NCBI RefSeq assembly: GCF_003574215.1
Contig: NZ_AP018558.1
Location: forward strand, 716,001-780,000
Direction of reading: 5' to 3'
From: Hydrogenophilus thermoluteolus
Lineage (GTDB): Bacteria > Pseudomonadota > Gammaproteobacteria > Burkholderiales > Rhodocyclaceae
Length of the DNA stretch: 64,000 nt
Shown here: one piece after another, positions 1 through 9,542 of the stretch
Numbering within the stretch: position 1 is the stretch's first letter
Layout: every line of letters begins with the position of its first letter
Notes under the pieces: model-generated
What the model saw: only the letters and a program-made list of their open reading frames with translations
Told to the model about the DNA's origin: nothing
Databases searched by the model: none
Translations under genes and position numbers: made by a program

Positions 1-1098
1 GTCGCCAGCCAGGAGGGAGAGGCGATCATCGCCCGTGCCCCATACGTCGATCTGGTCTTTGGCCCTCAGACGCTCCACCGCTTGCCCGAACTGATCGCGC
101 GCCGCCAACAGGAAGGGAAGCCGCAGGTCGATGTTTCGTTTCCCGAACAGGAAAAGTTCGACGCGCTTCCCGAGGCCAAGCGGCACGGCCCAACGGCGTT
201 CGTTTCGATCATGGAAGGGTGCTCGAAGTATTGCACCTATTGCATCGTGCCCTATACCCGGGGGGACGAGTTTTACCGACCGCTCGAGGAGATCCTGACC
301 GAAGTGGCGACCCTTGCCGAACAAGGGGTGAAAGAGGTGACGCTCTTGGGGCAAAACGTCAATGCCTGGCACGCGCCGATCGCAGCCGGTAGCCGCGAGA
401 TCGCCGATTTTGCGTTTCTGCTCGAGTGCGTTGCGGAGATTCCGGGTATCGAACGGATTCGCTATACCACGTCACACCCTCGGGAAATGTCTCCCCGTTT
501 GATTGCAGCGTATGAACGGATTCCCAAACTGGTCAGCCACTTGCATTTGCCGCTTCAAGCCGGTTCGGACCGTGTGCTCGCGGCGATGAAGCGCGGCTAT
601 ACCGTTCTCGAATACAAGTCGATCGTGCGCAAACTGCGTGCTGTGCGGCCCGACCTTTCCCTTTCGTCCGATTTTATCGTCGGTTTTCCTGGCGAAACCG
701 AGGCGGAGTTTCGCAAGACGCTTGCGATCGTCGAGGAGTTGGCGTTCGACACTTCGTTCAGCTTCGTCTTCAGTCCTCGGCCCGGTACGCCAGCGGCGGA
801 AATGCCCGATCCCGTTCCGCTCGAAGTCAAACAAGGGTGGTTGCGTGAATTGCAAGCGAAAATCGACGCACAGGCCCGCGCCTACAGTGAAGCGATGGTA
901 GGAACCGTGCAGCGGGTGCTCGTCGAAGGGCCATCGAAGAAGGATCCGAACGAACTTTCTGGGCGGACCGACAACAACCGTGTGGTCAATTTCCCTGCGC
1001 CGGCTCGTCTCATCGGGCAGTTCGTCGATGTCCGGATCACGCAGGCGCTACCCCACAGCTTGCGGGGTGAAGTGTTGGTGCGGGAGTCGGTTGCGTGA
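1..1098 (+). CDS. miaB: tRNA-2-methylthio-N6-dimethylallyladenosine synthase MiaB (5' end outside window)
   Basis: Radical-SAM methylthiotransferase that adds a methylthio group to i6A37 of tRNAs reading UNN codons. The reading frame is open from base 1 (VASQEGEAIIARAPYVDLVFG), so the start and most of the N-terminal UPF0004 domain lie upstream. The radical-SAM cysteines are in CSKYCTYC (codons near 220-243). The radical-SAM core follows and a TRAM RNA-binding domain forms the last 60-70 residues. About 365 residues are present of the usual ~440-450. Its stop overlaps the ybeZ start, the standard miaB-ybeZ-ybeY-corC-lnt order. Confidence 0.97.
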   Translation, partial: VASQEGEAIIARAPYVDLVFGPQTLHRLPELIARRQQEGKPQVDVSFPEQEKFDALPEAKRHGPTAFVSIMEGCSKYCTYCIVPYTRGDEFYRPLEEILTEVATLAEQGVKEVTLLGQNVNAWHAPIAAGSREIADFAFLLECVAEIPGIERIRYTTSHPREMSPRLIAAYERIPKLVSHLHLPLQAGSDRVLAAMKRGYTVLEYKSIVRKLRAVRPDLSLSSDFIVGFPGETEAEFRKTLAIVEELAFDTSFSFVFSPRPGTPAAEMPDPVPLEVKQGWLRELQAKIDAQARAYSEAMVGTVQRVLVEGPSKKDPNELSGRTDNNRVVNFPAPARLIGQFVDVRITQALPHSLRGEVLVRESVA

Positions 1099-2156
1099 TG
1101 GTCGAGCTCCATTGGCAGGCGCAGCCAGAGGACAACGTCCGACTCTCGAATCTCTGTGGAACGCTCGATGCCAACCTCCGTCAATTGGAGACGGCGTTCG
1201 ACGTGGTCATCCTGCGCCGCAGTCACGACTTTCGCGTTCAGGGCAATGCCGAGACGGTACGGCTCGTCCGTACGGCGCTCGAACGGCTGTGGCAACGTGC
1301 CGGAAAAGCATTGACTTTGGACGACGTGCAACTGGCTTACGTCGAGACGCTCAACTGGCCGGATGAGGCGGAACCCCAAAGTGCGCCAACGCGCTGGACG
1401 CAAGCGGCGCCACGCGCCGAATCGGTGGAGCCCCCAACGGATTTTCCTCCGGAACGGACGGGCGAAGCCCCCGTACTGCGTAGCCGCAAAGGGCGCGTCA
1501 TCGCGCGCACGCCACGTCAAGCGGCATATATCGAGGCGATACGTACGCACGACATCACCTTTGGCATTGGGCCCGCGGGTACCGGCAAAACCTTCCTGGC
1601 GGTGGCATGCGCGGTGGATGCGTTCGAACGCGAACAGGTCGAACGGATCATTTTGACGCGGCCTGCAGTGGAGGCTGGGGAGCGGTTGGGTTTTTTGCCC
1701 GGTGATTTGACCCAAAAGGTGGATCCCTACCTGCGGCCGCTTTACGATGCGCTCTACGATCTCATGGGATCGGAACGCGTTGCGAAGCTCTTTGAACGGG
1801 GTGCGATCGAGATCGCGCCGCTGGCGTTCATGCGGGGGCGCACGCTCAATCATGCCTTTGTCATTCTGGACGAAGCGCAGAACACTACGCCGGAACAGAT
1901 GAAGATGTTTCTGACTCGCATCGGTATCGGGTCGAAAGCGGTGGTGACTGGCGACCTCACGCAGGTCGATTTGCCGCGTGGGGCCAAAAGTGGGCTTGCT
2001 GAGGCAGTCGAAGTGTTGGCCAACGTGCGCGGTTTGGCGTTTCAGCGGTTCGTGCGCGAAGATGTGGTGCGCCATCCGCTGGTGGCGCGCATCGTCGATG
2101 CGTACGAAGCGTTCGACGCGGCACGGCAGAGCGAAGCGCTTGGGGTGACGCGGTGA
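1098..2156 (+). CDS. ybeZ: PhoH-like ATPase YbeZ
   Basis: PhoH-family P-loop ATPase that works with YbeY in rRNA maturation and ribosome quality control. Walker A is GPAGTGKT (about 1569-1592) and Walker B is VILDEAQNTTPEQ (about 1861-1899). The 352 residues match the family. The ATG at 1098 overlaps the miaB stop; a GTG at 1095 would add one residue. An N-terminal KH-like region (DFRVQGNAETV) precedes the ATPase. The 3' end overlaps ybeY by 4 bases, so translation is probably coupled. Confidence 0.95.
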   Translation: MVELHWQAQPEDNVRLSNLCGTLDANLRQLETAFDVVILRRSHDFRVQGNAETVRLVRTALERLWQRAGKALTLDDVQLAYVETLNWPDEAEPQSAPTRWTQAAPRAESVEPPTDFPPERTGEAPVLRSRKGRVIARTPRQAAYIEAIRTHDITFGIGPAGTGKTFLAVACAVDAFEREQVERIILTRPAVEAGERLGFLPGDLTQKVDPYLRPLYDALYDLMGSERVAKLFERGAIEIAPLAFMRGRTLNHAFVILDEAQNTTPEQMKMFLTRIGIGSKAVVTGDLTQVDLPRGAKSGLAEAVEVLANVRGLAFQRFVREDVVRHPLVARIVDAYEAFDAARQSEALGVTR

Positions 2157-2626
2157 GAAAGCGCCTTTATCTTTCCTACCAGCGCGCAACCGAATGGCCG
2201 GTGCCGCCCCGGGCTTCGGTGTTGCGCTGGGCGCGCGCAGCGCTCCTATCGGGTACGATGCGGGTCACGGTGCGGTTCGTCGACGAAGCAGAAGGGCGGG
2301 CGTTGAACGCTGCGTACCGTCACAAGGACTATGCGACCAACGTGTTGTCGTTTCCCTACGATCCCGTTCCTGACGAAGCGCTGGGGATGACCATCGCGCA
2401 CGGTGATTTGGTGTTGTGCGCGCCGGTACTTCATCGCGAAGCAGTGTCCCAGGGAAAAACCGTGGACGCCCATTGTGCCCATCTGGTCGTTCATGGTATG
2501 CTGCACTTGCAAGGATTCGACCACGAAACGGACGAGGAGGCCGAAGCGATGGAAGCGCTGGAGCGCCGCGTCCTTGCCCTTTTGGGGTTTCCCAATCCCT
2601 ATCGCGACGTGAAATCATCGGTATGA
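2153..2626 (+). CDS. ybeY: rRNA maturation endoribonuclease YbeY
   Basis: Zinc-dependent single-strand endoribonuclease needed for 16S rRNA 3'-end maturation. The family signature HGMLHLQGFDH supplies the three metal-binding histidines. The NVLSFPY segment typical of YbeY is near residue 63. It starts with GTG overlapping the ybeZ end, and its TGA overlaps the corC ATG, so it is translationally coupled on both sides. At 157 residues it has normal length. Confidence 0.96.
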   Translation: MRKRLYLSYQRATEWPVPPRASVLRWARAALLSGTMRVTVRFVDEAEGRALNAAYRHKDYATNVLSFPYDPVPDEALGMTIAHGDLVLCAPVLHREAVSQGKTVDAHCAHLVVHGMLHLQGFDHETDEEAEAMEALERRVLALLGFPNPYRDVKSSV

Positions 2627-3486
2627 GTGACTCGACTGAACCTTCGTCTACCAAGGGCCTTTGGGCCCGTCTCACGCACTTGTTTTCCTCCGAACCTGAA
2701 ACCCGAGAAGAATTGCTGGAATTGTTGCGCTCCGCCTGCGAGCGCAATCTGCTCGACGCCGAAGCGCTTGCGATCATCGAGGGGGCGCTTGCGCTCTCCA
2801 ACCTGACCGTGCGCGACGTGATGGTGCCGCGCAGCCAAATGGACGTGATCCGCGTCGACGACTCGATCGAAGCGATCACGCGGTTGGTGGTAGAGACCAA
2901 CCATTCCCGCTTCCCTGTGGTTGGGGAAGACAAAGACGACGTCTTGGGGATTTTCCTGGCCAAAGAGTTGTTGCGCTATTACGCGGGGGAGCCGTTCGAC
3001 CTACGCGACAGCCTTCGGCCTGCGGTTTTCGTCCCGGAGTCGAAGCGGCTGGATATTTTGTTGCGCGAATTTCGCGTTCGTCGTAACCACATGGCGATCG
3101 TTGCCGACGAATATGGCGGCGTCGCAGGGTTGGTCACCATCGAAGACGTTTTGGAGCAGATCGTCGGCGAAATCGACGACGAATACGACTTCGAAGCAGA
3201 AGAGGATGCGATCGTCGCGGAACAGGACGGCTCGTTCCGAGTTCGTGCGGACTTGGAGTTGGCCGACTTCGATGAGGCGTTTGCCACGCGGTTCGACGAA
3301 ACCGAAGAAGCCGATACCGTGGGAGGGTTGCTGATCCACCACTTGGGCCGTCTCCCCCACATCCATGAGACGATCACCTTGAACGGGTGGCGTTTCGAAG
3401 TGGTGCGCGCCGATGGTCGCCGCGTCTATTGGGTACGGGTGCACAAGCTTCAGGCACCGGAAGCCGAATCTGCTCAAGATGCGTAG
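2623..3486 (+). CDS. corC: CBS-domain transporter-associated protein CorC
   Basis: CorC/HlyC family protein linked to magnesium and cobalt homeostasis. It has two CBS repeats (from LTVRDVMVPRSQMDVI onward) and a C-terminal CorC_HlyC domain (about residues 200-285). It has no membrane segments, like the cytosolic E. coli CorC type. The start chosen is ATG 2623, overlapping the ybeY stop (ATGA); the frame is open further upstream inside ybeY, but that part is not CorC-like. It gives 287 residues. It is followed by lnt, as in many gamma- and betaproteobacteria. Confidence 0.94.
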   Translation: MSDSTEPSSTKGLWARLTHLFSSEPETREELLELLRSACERNLLDAEALAIIEGALALSNLTVRDVMVPRSQMDVIRVDDSIEAITRLVVETNHSRFPVVGEDKDDVLGIFLAKELLRYYAGEPFDLRDSLRPAVFVPESKRLDILLREFRVRRNHMAIVADEYGGVAGLVTIEDVLEQIVGEIDDEYDFEAEEDAIVAEQDGSFRVRADLELADFDEAFATRFDETEEADTVGGLLIHHLGRLPHIHETITLNGWRFEVVRADGRRVYWVRVHKLQAPEAESAQDA

Positions 3487-3504
3487 CGTCTATCCCCTAA
3501 CCCC

Positions 3505-5064
3505 TTGTGTGACTCCGTGAACCGTTCGTTCGCCATCCCCGCAGCGCTCTTGCACCGCCCATGGGTGCTTTGGCTGGTGTGCTGGAGTGTGGGGGGCGGC
3601 GTTGCGCTCTTTTCGTTTGCGCCGTTTGGCTGGTGGCCGTTGTTGATGGTGGGGCTCGCGTGGCTCTTCCGCACACTCGCACGCGCCGCGTACCTCCGGG
3701 ACGCGGCTGCGGCAAGTGGGTTTTTCGCACACGGATATTTTACCGTCGGCCTTTCGTGGCTCGCTGTGGCGCTGGCGCGTTACGGCGGTTTGCCTTGGGG
3801 CGTTGCTGCGGTTGCGGTCGCGCTCCTAGCTGCCTATTTGGCGCTATGGTGGGCAATCGCAGGCGGTATTACCCATTGGTTGTGGCGTCGTCTGGGGACT
3901 GTGCGCGCGCTCGTTCCTGCCGCGTTGTGGACACTCGCCGAATGGGGGCGGGGCGGGTTGCTGACCGGATTCCCCTGGCTCATGCCGGGATTTGCCGCAG
4001 CGCACGACGCCGGACCGTTGGCGCTTTTCAACGGTTGGTTTCCGATCGTCGGTGCGCTCGGTGTGACCTTTCTGATGGTTGCGCTCGCCGCTGCTTGGGG
4101 AAACGCACCCCGGCGGCTGCAGACCTGGGGCATTACCTTTGGGGTTTGTGTAGCGGGGTGGGGTTTGGGGCAGATCGCATGGAGCGAACCGGCTGCGCCA
4201 CCCGTCACCGTGAGTGTGATCCAGACGGTAGTGGCGCAAGACGAAAAGTGGGATACGCGGCGCTGGCAGACCCATTTCACGGAACTGACCCGCAAGGTTG
4301 CGCGGGCGAAGGGGGCGGTGGTCGTCACGCCGGAAACGGTGTTGCCCCTTTTCGAAAGCGACTTGCCGCAAACCTGGCGAGCGGCGCTTGCGGCTGCGTT
4401 CGCACAAGGTAACGACGCGCACGCACCGGATGCGTCGAACCGAACGTTGTTGCTCGGGCTCTTTCGCCGCGACGCTACGGGAATCCACAATGCACTGACC
4501 ACGCTCGACGGTCGGTGGCACTACGACAAGCGGCAGCTGGTACCCTTTGGCGAATTCGTCCCGCCAGGGTTTCACTGGTTTGTCCGCTGGCTGGCGATCC
4601 CGTTCGCCGACCAGGTGCCGGGTGTTGCGAATCCGTCGCTGGGGGCTTGGCAGCGGGCGCACTGGGCGGCGAACATTTGCTACGAAAGCGCGTTTGCCCG
4701 ATGGGTGGTGCGTGATGTGCGCCGGGGGGCACAGATCTTAGTGAATGCCTCGAATTTTGCGTGGTACGGAAAAACCCACGGCCAATGGCAGCACGCACAG
4801 ATTGGTCGCGCCCGTGCGCTCGAAACCGCACGCCCCTGGATTCAAGCGGTCAATGCGGGCGTGAGTGCCGTATTCGACGCACAGGGACGTACGGTGGCGA
4901 TCGCGGCGCCGTGGCGCGACGCGGTGCTCGATGCGGTGATCGTCCCACAACAGGGTTTGACTCCGTTCGTGCGCTGGGGGGGAGAGGCGAGCGTGGTGTT
5001 TTTGGCGTTGGCGCTCTTGGGGGCTGTGCTGTCGCGTCGCGGGCGTAACCGGGTTCGGTGCTAA
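3505..5064 (+). CDS. lnt: Apolipoprotein N-acyltransferase Lnt
   Basis: Inner-membrane enzyme that adds the third acyl chain to the N-terminal cysteine of lipoproteins. About six hydrophobic segments (residues 10-230) precede a periplasmic nitrilase-like domain. The catalytic triad is visible: Glu277 (TPETVLP), Lys342 (YDKRQLVPFGE) and Cys392 (NICYESAF), counted from TTG 3505. GTG 3517 is an equally possible start; neither has a clear ribosome-binding site. At 519 residues it has normal length. It closes the miaB-corC-lnt operon. Confidence 0.94.
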   Translation: MCDSVNRSFAIPAALLHRPWVLWLVCWSVGGGVALFSFAPFGWWPLLMVGLAWLFRTLARAAYLRDAAAASGFFAHGYFTVGLSWLAVALARYGGLPWGVAAVAVALLAAYLALWWAIAGGITHWLWRRLGTVRALVPAALWTLAEWGRGGLLTGFPWLMPGFAAAHDAGPLALFNGWFPIVGALGVTFLMVALAAAWGNAPRRLQTWGITFGVCVAGWGLGQIAWSEPAAPPVTVSVIQTVVAQDEKWDTRRWQTHFTELTRKVARAKGAVVVTPETVLPLFESDLPQTWRAALAAAFAQGNDAHAPDASNRTLLLGLFRRDATGIHNALTTLDGRWHYDKRQLVPFGEFVPPGFHWFVRWLAIPFADQVPGVANPSLGAWQRAHWAANICYESAFARWVVRDVRRGAQILVNASNFAWYGKTHGQWQHAQIGRARALETARPWIQAVNAGVSAVFDAQGRTVAIAAPWRDAVLDAVIVPQQGLTPFVRWGGEASVVFLALALLGAVLSRRGRNRVRC

Positions 5065-5102
5065 AATTGCCAGATTACGTACTGGATTGCACCGAGACCG
5101 TG

Positions 5103-6014
5103 ATGAACGTCCCGACATTTCAAGAGATCATCCTGCGGCTGCAGACCTTCTGGGCCAACGAAGGGTGTGTGTTGCTGCAACCCTACGATTTGGAAGTGGG
5201 CGCGGGAACGTCACACACCGCGACCTTCTTGCGCGCGATCGGGCCGGAGCCGTGGTACGCGGCGTACGTCCAGCCTTCGCGCCGTCCCAAGGATGGTCGC
5301 TATGGCGAAAACCCGAACCGGTTGCAGCACTATTACCAGTTTCAGGTCGTTCTCAAACCCAGCCCGCTCGATATCCAAGAGCGTTACTTGAGGAGCCTGG
5401 TAGCGCTTGGAATCGACCTGAAGCAGCACGATGTGCGCTTCGTCGAAGACGACTGGGAAAACCCGACGCTCGGTGCGTGGGGATTGGGTTGGGAAGTCTG
5501 GCTCGACGGGATGGAGGTGACCCAATTCACCTACTTCCAGCAGGTCGGCGGACTGGACTGCAAGCCGGTCCTGGGCGAGATCACCTACGGTATCGAGCGT
5601 TTGGCGATGTACCTTCAGGGTGTGGAAAACGTCTACGATCTCCTCTGGTCGGTGACGCCGGATGGGCAGCGGATCACCTACGGCGACGTCTTTCACCAGA
5701 ACGAGGTGGAGCAGTCCCGCTACAATTTCGAAGCGGCTAATGTGCCGTTGCTCTTCGAGTTTTTCAACCATTTCGAAGCAGAGGCGAAACGGCTGATGGA
5801 AGCGTCGCTTCCCTTGCCCGCGTACGAAATGGTGCTCAAAGCCGCACATACGTTCAACTTGCTCGATGCCCGCGGGGCGATTTCCGTCACAGAACGGGCG
5901 GGGTATATCGGCCGGATTCGGGCGCTGGCGCGTGCCGTGGCACAAGCCTATTACCAGAGCCGCGAAGCGCTCGGATTCCCGTTGCTTGCGAAGGAGACGC
6001 CCCATGCAGCGTAA
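5103..6014 (+). CDS. glyQ: Glycyl-tRNA synthetase alpha subunit
   Basis: Catalytic subunit of the bacterial alpha2beta2 glycyl-tRNA synthetase. The opening (TFQEIILRLQTFWANEGCVLLQPYDLEVGAGT) is diagnostic. ATG 5103 is chosen because it gives the family-typical N-terminus; an upstream TTG at 5058 would add 15 unrelated residues and overlap lnt. It has 303 residues. It overlaps glyS by 11 bases, fitting equal production of both subunits. Confidence 0.98.
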   Translation: MNVPTFQEIILRLQTFWANEGCVLLQPYDLEVGAGTSHTATFLRAIGPEPWYAAYVQPSRRPKDGRYGENPNRLQHYYQFQVVLKPSPLDIQERYLRSLVALGIDLKQHDVRFVEDDWENPTLGAWGLGWEVWLDGMEVTQFTYFQQVGGLDCKPVLGEITYGIERLAMYLQGVENVYDLLWSVTPDGQRITYGDVFHQNEVEQSRYNFEAANVPLLFEFFNHFEAEAKRLMEASLPLPAYEMVLKAAHTFNLLDARGAISVTERAGYIGRIRALARAVAQAYYQSREALGFPLLAKETPHAA

Positions 6015-8097
6015 CGCATTGCTCGTCGAATTGGTCACCGAGGAGTTGCCGCCGAAGGCGCTCGCCAAACTCGGCGAAATGTTCGCCCGTGGGGTCGTCG
6101 AACGGTTGCGCACCGCGGATCTGGTCACTGAAGATGCGGCATGGCGGTGGTTCGCCTCGCCGCGGCGGCTTGCGGTTTGGGTGGAAGCGGTTGCGGCAAA
6201 GGGTGCGGACCGCGAACAGCAAGTGCGCTTGATGCCCGTCACGGTCGCGTACGACAGCGACGGGCAACCCACCACTGCGCTCGTCAAACGGCTTGCCGCA
6301 AAAGGTCTGACCCCGGGTGAGGCACCGCTCTTTCGTGCCCATGACGGCAAACAAGAACAACTCTTTTTGCGGGAGACGGTGCCGGGAGCAGACCTGTTTG
6401 CGCAACTGGCCGAATGGGTGCATGCTGCGCTCGATGCCCTCCCGATCCCGAAACGGATGCGCTGGGGTTCGGGAGACGAGACATTCGTTCGTCCCGTACA
6501 CCGTCTGGTGATGTTGTGGGGCGATCAAGTGGTTCCGGGAACCGTACTGGGGCTGGAGAGCGGTCGCGAAACGCTGGGCCACCGCTTCCTCAGTCGCGGC
6601 GCGATCCCCCTCGCGCACGCCGATGCGTACGAACCCACCTTGTTGGCCGAAGGAAAAGTGATCCCCGATTTTGCCGCACGGCGCGAGGCGATCGCGAAGA
6701 TGTTGGCAGAAGCGGCACAGAAGGCGGGGGCGCATCTGCGCGACGACCCGGATCTTTTGGACGAAGTGACAGCACTCGTCGAATACCCCGCGGTTTATCT
6801 CGGCACATTCCCTGAAGCGTTTCTGGCCGTGCCGCCCGAATGCCTGATCCTCACGATGCGGGCCAATCAGAAATATTTCCCGCTCTTCGATGCGGCAGAC
6901 CGATTGACGAACCGTTTCCTGATCGTCTCGAACATGCGGATCGCGGACCCGAGCGCGATCATCCACGGTAACGAACGGGTGGTGCGCCCCCGTTTGGCCG
7001 ATGCGCAGTTCTTCTTCGAACAAGACCGCAAAACGACGTTGGAGCGTCGCCTGCCTCGGCTTGCGGAGATCGTCTATCACAACCGCATCGGGACACTGGC
7101 GGAGCGGGTGGCACGTATCGAATCCCTGGCGGGCGAAATCGCCCATCGTTTGGGCGTCGATCCCGTTTTGCCGCAACGCGCGGCGCGGCTCGCCAAGTGC
7201 GACCTCGTCACCGAAATGGTGGGCGAATTCCCCGAATTGCAAGGGGTGATGGGGCGGTACTACGCATTGGCCGACGGCGAACCCCAGGAAGTAGCCGAAG
7301 CGATCGAAGATCACTACAAACCGCGTTTCGCTGGCGATGCGCTGCCGCGCCATCTGACCGGTACGATCGTCGCGCTCGCGGACAAACTCGACGCCCTTGC
7401 CGGCCTCTTTGCGTTGGGTGAAACCCCTACGGGCGAAAAAGATCCCTTTGCGTTGCGGCGCGCAGCACTTGGGATCTTGCGCATGGTGATCGAGCACCCC
7501 GTACCTTTGCCGTTCGATCCGCTTCTCGACGCGGCGTTCCAGCTGCAGCCGGAGGCAGTGCGCCGTGCGGCTGGGCAGCGCGACGTGGTCGCGGAAATGC
7601 GCGCATTCTGCGACGAGCGCTTGCGCCATTGGTTGCGGGAAAGGGGCCACGCACCGCTCATGGTCGACGCGGTGCTTGCGGTCACCCCACAACGTATCGA
7701 TACGGTACCCGCGCGGTTGTCCGCTTTGACAGCATTTGCCGAGCGCCCAGAGGCGCAGCGGTTGGCGGCGGCGCGCAAGCGCGTGGTCAATCTGCTGAAG
7801 AAAGCGGAGCTTGCCCACGTCGACGTCGATGTCGCGCTCTTTGCCGAACCGGCCGAAAAAGCGCTCTTCGAAGCGCTCGTGCGGGTCGAACCGTACCTGG
7901 CGTCACACATCGACAACGAAGCGTTCGACGCGGCACTCACCACGCTGGTCGCATTGGCTGAACCGATCGATGCGTTCTTCGATTCCGTGATGGTGCTTAC
8001 CGACGAACCGTTGCTGCGGATGAATCGGCTGGCGCTCTTGGCCCGTTTGCGTCGGGCGCTCGATCAGGTAGCAGATCTTTCGGTGCTTGCGGCATGA
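6004..8097 (+). CDS. glyS: Glycyl-tRNA synthetase beta subunit
   Basis: tRNA-binding beta subunit of glycyl-tRNA synthetase. It starts LLVELVTEELPPKAL, carries the conserved middle block LTMRANQKYFPLFD, and ends in the DALR anticodon-binding region (VMVLTDEPLLRMNRLALLARL). ATG 6004 gives 697 residues, the usual size. It overlaps glyQ upstream and gmhB downstream (4 bases). Confidence 0.98.
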   Translation: MQRNALLVELVTEELPPKALAKLGEMFARGVVERLRTADLVTEDAAWRWFASPRRLAVWVEAVAAKGADREQQVRLMPVTVAYDSDGQPTTALVKRLAAKGLTPGEAPLFRAHDGKQEQLFLRETVPGADLFAQLAEWVHAALDALPIPKRMRWGSGDETFVRPVHRLVMLWGDQVVPGTVLGLESGRETLGHRFLSRGAIPLAHADAYEPTLLAEGKVIPDFAARREAIAKMLAEAAQKAGAHLRDDPDLLDEVTALVEYPAVYLGTFPEAFLAVPPECLILTMRANQKYFPLFDAADRLTNRFLIVSNMRIADPSAIIHGNERVVRPRLADAQFFFEQDRKTTLERRLPRLAEIVYHNRIGTLAERVARIESLAGEIAHRLGVDPVLPQRAARLAKCDLVTEMVGEFPELQGVMGRYYALADGEPQEVAEAIEDHYKPRFAGDALPRHLTGTIVALADKLDALAGLFALGETPTGEKDPFALRRAALGILRMVIEHPVPLPFDPLLDAAFQLQPEAVRRAAGQRDVVAEMRAFCDERLRHWLRERGHAPLMVDAVLAVTPQRIDTVPARLSALTAFAERPEAQRLAAARKRVVNLLKKAELAHVDVDVALFAEPAEKALFEALVRVEPYLASHIDNEAFDAALTTLVALAEPIDAFFDSVMVLTDEPLLRMNRLALLARLRRALDQVADLSVLAA

Positions 8098-8648
8098 AGG
8101 TGATCGTGCTCGACCGGGATGGGGTGATCAACGAGCCGCGCAAACCCTTCTTGCGCGGCCCAGAGGACTGGGTGCCGCTTCCTGGGGCGATCGAGGCGAT
8201 TTCGCTTTTGACCCAGTGGGGCTGGCGAGTGGTGCTCGCGATCAATCAATCGGTGATTGGCCGCGGCCTCATCACGGTCGACACGATGAACGCGATCCAT
8301 GAACGGTTGATCAAACAGGCGGCGACCGAAGGGGGGCGGATTCACGCCATCTTCTTCTGTCCGCACGCAGCAGACGCCGACTGTGCCTGTCGGAAGCCCA
8401 AACCGGGGATGTTGCGCACGATCGCGCAACGTTTTGGTGTCGATATGGCGAAGGTGCCGGTGGTGGGGGACCGTCTGCGTGACCTCCGAGCGGCTGCGGC
8501 GATCGGGGCACAACCCTGGCTGGTGCGCACCGGCTTTGGCGCGGAAACGGAACGGGAAGCTGCGTCCGAACTGCCGCCCGGCACCCAGGTCGTCGATGAT
8601 CTGCTCGCTGTCGCCAAAATGCTGATTGCCCAAGCATCGTCGCGGTAA
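8094..8648 (+). CDS. gmhB: D-glycero-beta-D-manno-heptose-1,7-bisphosphate 7-phosphatase
   Basis: HAD-superfamily phosphatase of the ADP-heptose branch of LPS core synthesis. HAD motif I is VLDRDGVIN at residues 4-12. The Cys/His cluster CPHAADADCACRKPKPGM matches the structural zinc site of GmhB. The downstream VVGDRLRDLRAA is HAD motif IV. It has 184 residues. It is coupled to glyS by an ATGA overlap and followed by an acyltransferase, a common glyQS-gmhB-plsC arrangement. Confidence 0.93.
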   Translation: MKVIVLDRDGVINEPRKPFLRGPEDWVPLPGAIEAISLLTQWGWRVVLAINQSVIGRGLITVDTMNAIHERLIKQAATEGGRIHAIFFCPHAADADCACRKPKPGMLRTIAQRFGVDMAKVPVVGDRLRDLRAAAAIGAQPWLVRTGFGAETEREAASELPPGTQVVDDLLAVAKMLIAQASSR

Positions 8649-8657
8649 AGGAAAGTC

Positions 8658-9479
8658 ATGCGGTTCTCCTCCGTACCACGCCGCTTTCACTATCGTGCTC
8701 AGCCTGCGCCGCCGCCGCCCGATTTTCGCCCGGGGCGGCGCTCCTGCCCCAAATGGTGGGCAGCAGTGCGCTCCGCTTTTTTTCTCCTCTATCTTGCTGC
8801 GGTGACCGCGCCCTATTCGCTTTTTGCGCTGCTGGTTCGGCCGCTTTCGCCACAATGGCGCTACTACCTGATTTCCCGTTGGGCGGTGGTCATCAGCTGG
8901 GGCATTCGGTGGATACTGGGCATTCGCTGGCATTACGAAGGGCTTGCGCACTTCCCGCAGCAGCCCGCGGTGATCCTGACCAAACACCAGTCGGCGCTCG
9001 AAACGATCGTCCTGCCCGCAAAGCTCGCGCCGATGGTCTTCGTCTTCAAAAAAGAGTTGTTGCGCATCCCATTTTTTGGTTGGGGAATCGGCAGTTGCCC
9101 GATGATCCCAATCGACCGCAACGCCGGGCGCGACGCCATCAAGCAGGTCGTTTCGATTGGTAAAGAACGGCTACGTCAGGGGTTCTACGTGACACTCTTT
9201 CCCGAAGGCACGCGGGTGGCGGTGGGGGCGACGCGACGCTACAAAGCCGGGGGGGCGAAACTCGCGGTCGAAGCGGGGGTGCCCGTGGTTCCGATCGCGC
9301 ACAATGCTGGTGAGATGTGGGCACGCAACGCGTTCGTGCGCTACCCGGGTGACGTGCTCTTCGTGATCGGGCCAACCATCGAAACGGCCGGGAAAGACCC
9401 CGATACGGTCATCGCTGAGACCGAATCGTGGATCGAAAGCGAGATGCACCGCCGTTTCCCTTGGCACTACCCCTCCTGA
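8658..9479 (+). CDS. plsC: 1-acyl-sn-glycerol-3-phosphate acyltransferase (PlsC-like)
   Basis: Membrane-bound acyltransferase converting lysophosphatidate to phosphatidate. Acyltransferase motif I appears as KHQSALET, where a glutamate takes the place of the usual aspartate; this variant is common in betaproteobacterial homologues. Motif III is FPEGTR (near 9208). An N-terminal hydrophobic stretch lies near residues 33-65. The first ~30 residues are proline- and arginine-rich. It has 273 residues. The gap to gmhB is 9 bases, so it is probably in the same transcript. Confidence 0.9.
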   Translation: MRFSSVPRRFHYRAQPAPPPPDFRPGRRSCPKWWAAVRSAFFLLYLAAVTAPYSLFALLVRPLSPQWRYYLISRWAVVISWGIRWILGIRWHYEGLAHFPQQPAVILTKHQSALETIVLPAKLAPMVFVFKKELLRIPFFGWGIGSCPMIPIDRNAGRDAIKQVVSIGKERLRQGFYVTLFPEGTRVAVGATRRYKAGGAKLAVEAGVPVVPIAHNAGEMWARNAFVRYPGDVLFVIGPTIETAGKDPDTVIAETESWIESEMHRRFPWHYPS

Positions 9480-9489
9480 TCGTGCTCGC

Positions 9490-9518
9490 TTGGCAAAGCG
9501 GACGAATTGTGCGATGAT
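9490..9518 (+). promoter_or_regulatory. Predicted sigma-70 promoter of the PsrA-like gene
   Basis: TTGGCA at 9490-9495, a 17-base spacer, then GATGAT at 9513-9518. The -10 box is weak (4 of 6). It is placed 25 bases before the ATG and runs directly into the operator-like dyad at 9517-9536. Confidence 0.5.
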
Positions 9519-9536
9519 TGGAACGTTTGTTTGAAA
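9517..9536. promoter_or_regulatory. PsrA-type operator, imperfect copy
   Basis: ATTGGAAC-GTTT-GTTTGAAA. It aligns without gaps to the perfect dyad at 30621-30640, sharing the identical GTTT centre, 7 of 8 right-arm and 5 of 8 left-arm bases. The known PsrA consensus of Pseudomonas is a dyad of the type (G/C)AAAC-N2-4-GTTT(G/C). Its position over the predicted transcription start suggests autorepression. Confidence 0.6.
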
Positions 9537-9542
9537 CGGACC

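Noticed and set aside
882..2189. Minus-strand open frame of 435 codons opposite ybeZ
   Set aside because: Shadow of a well-supported gene; composition is biased to Arg/His and shows no domain.
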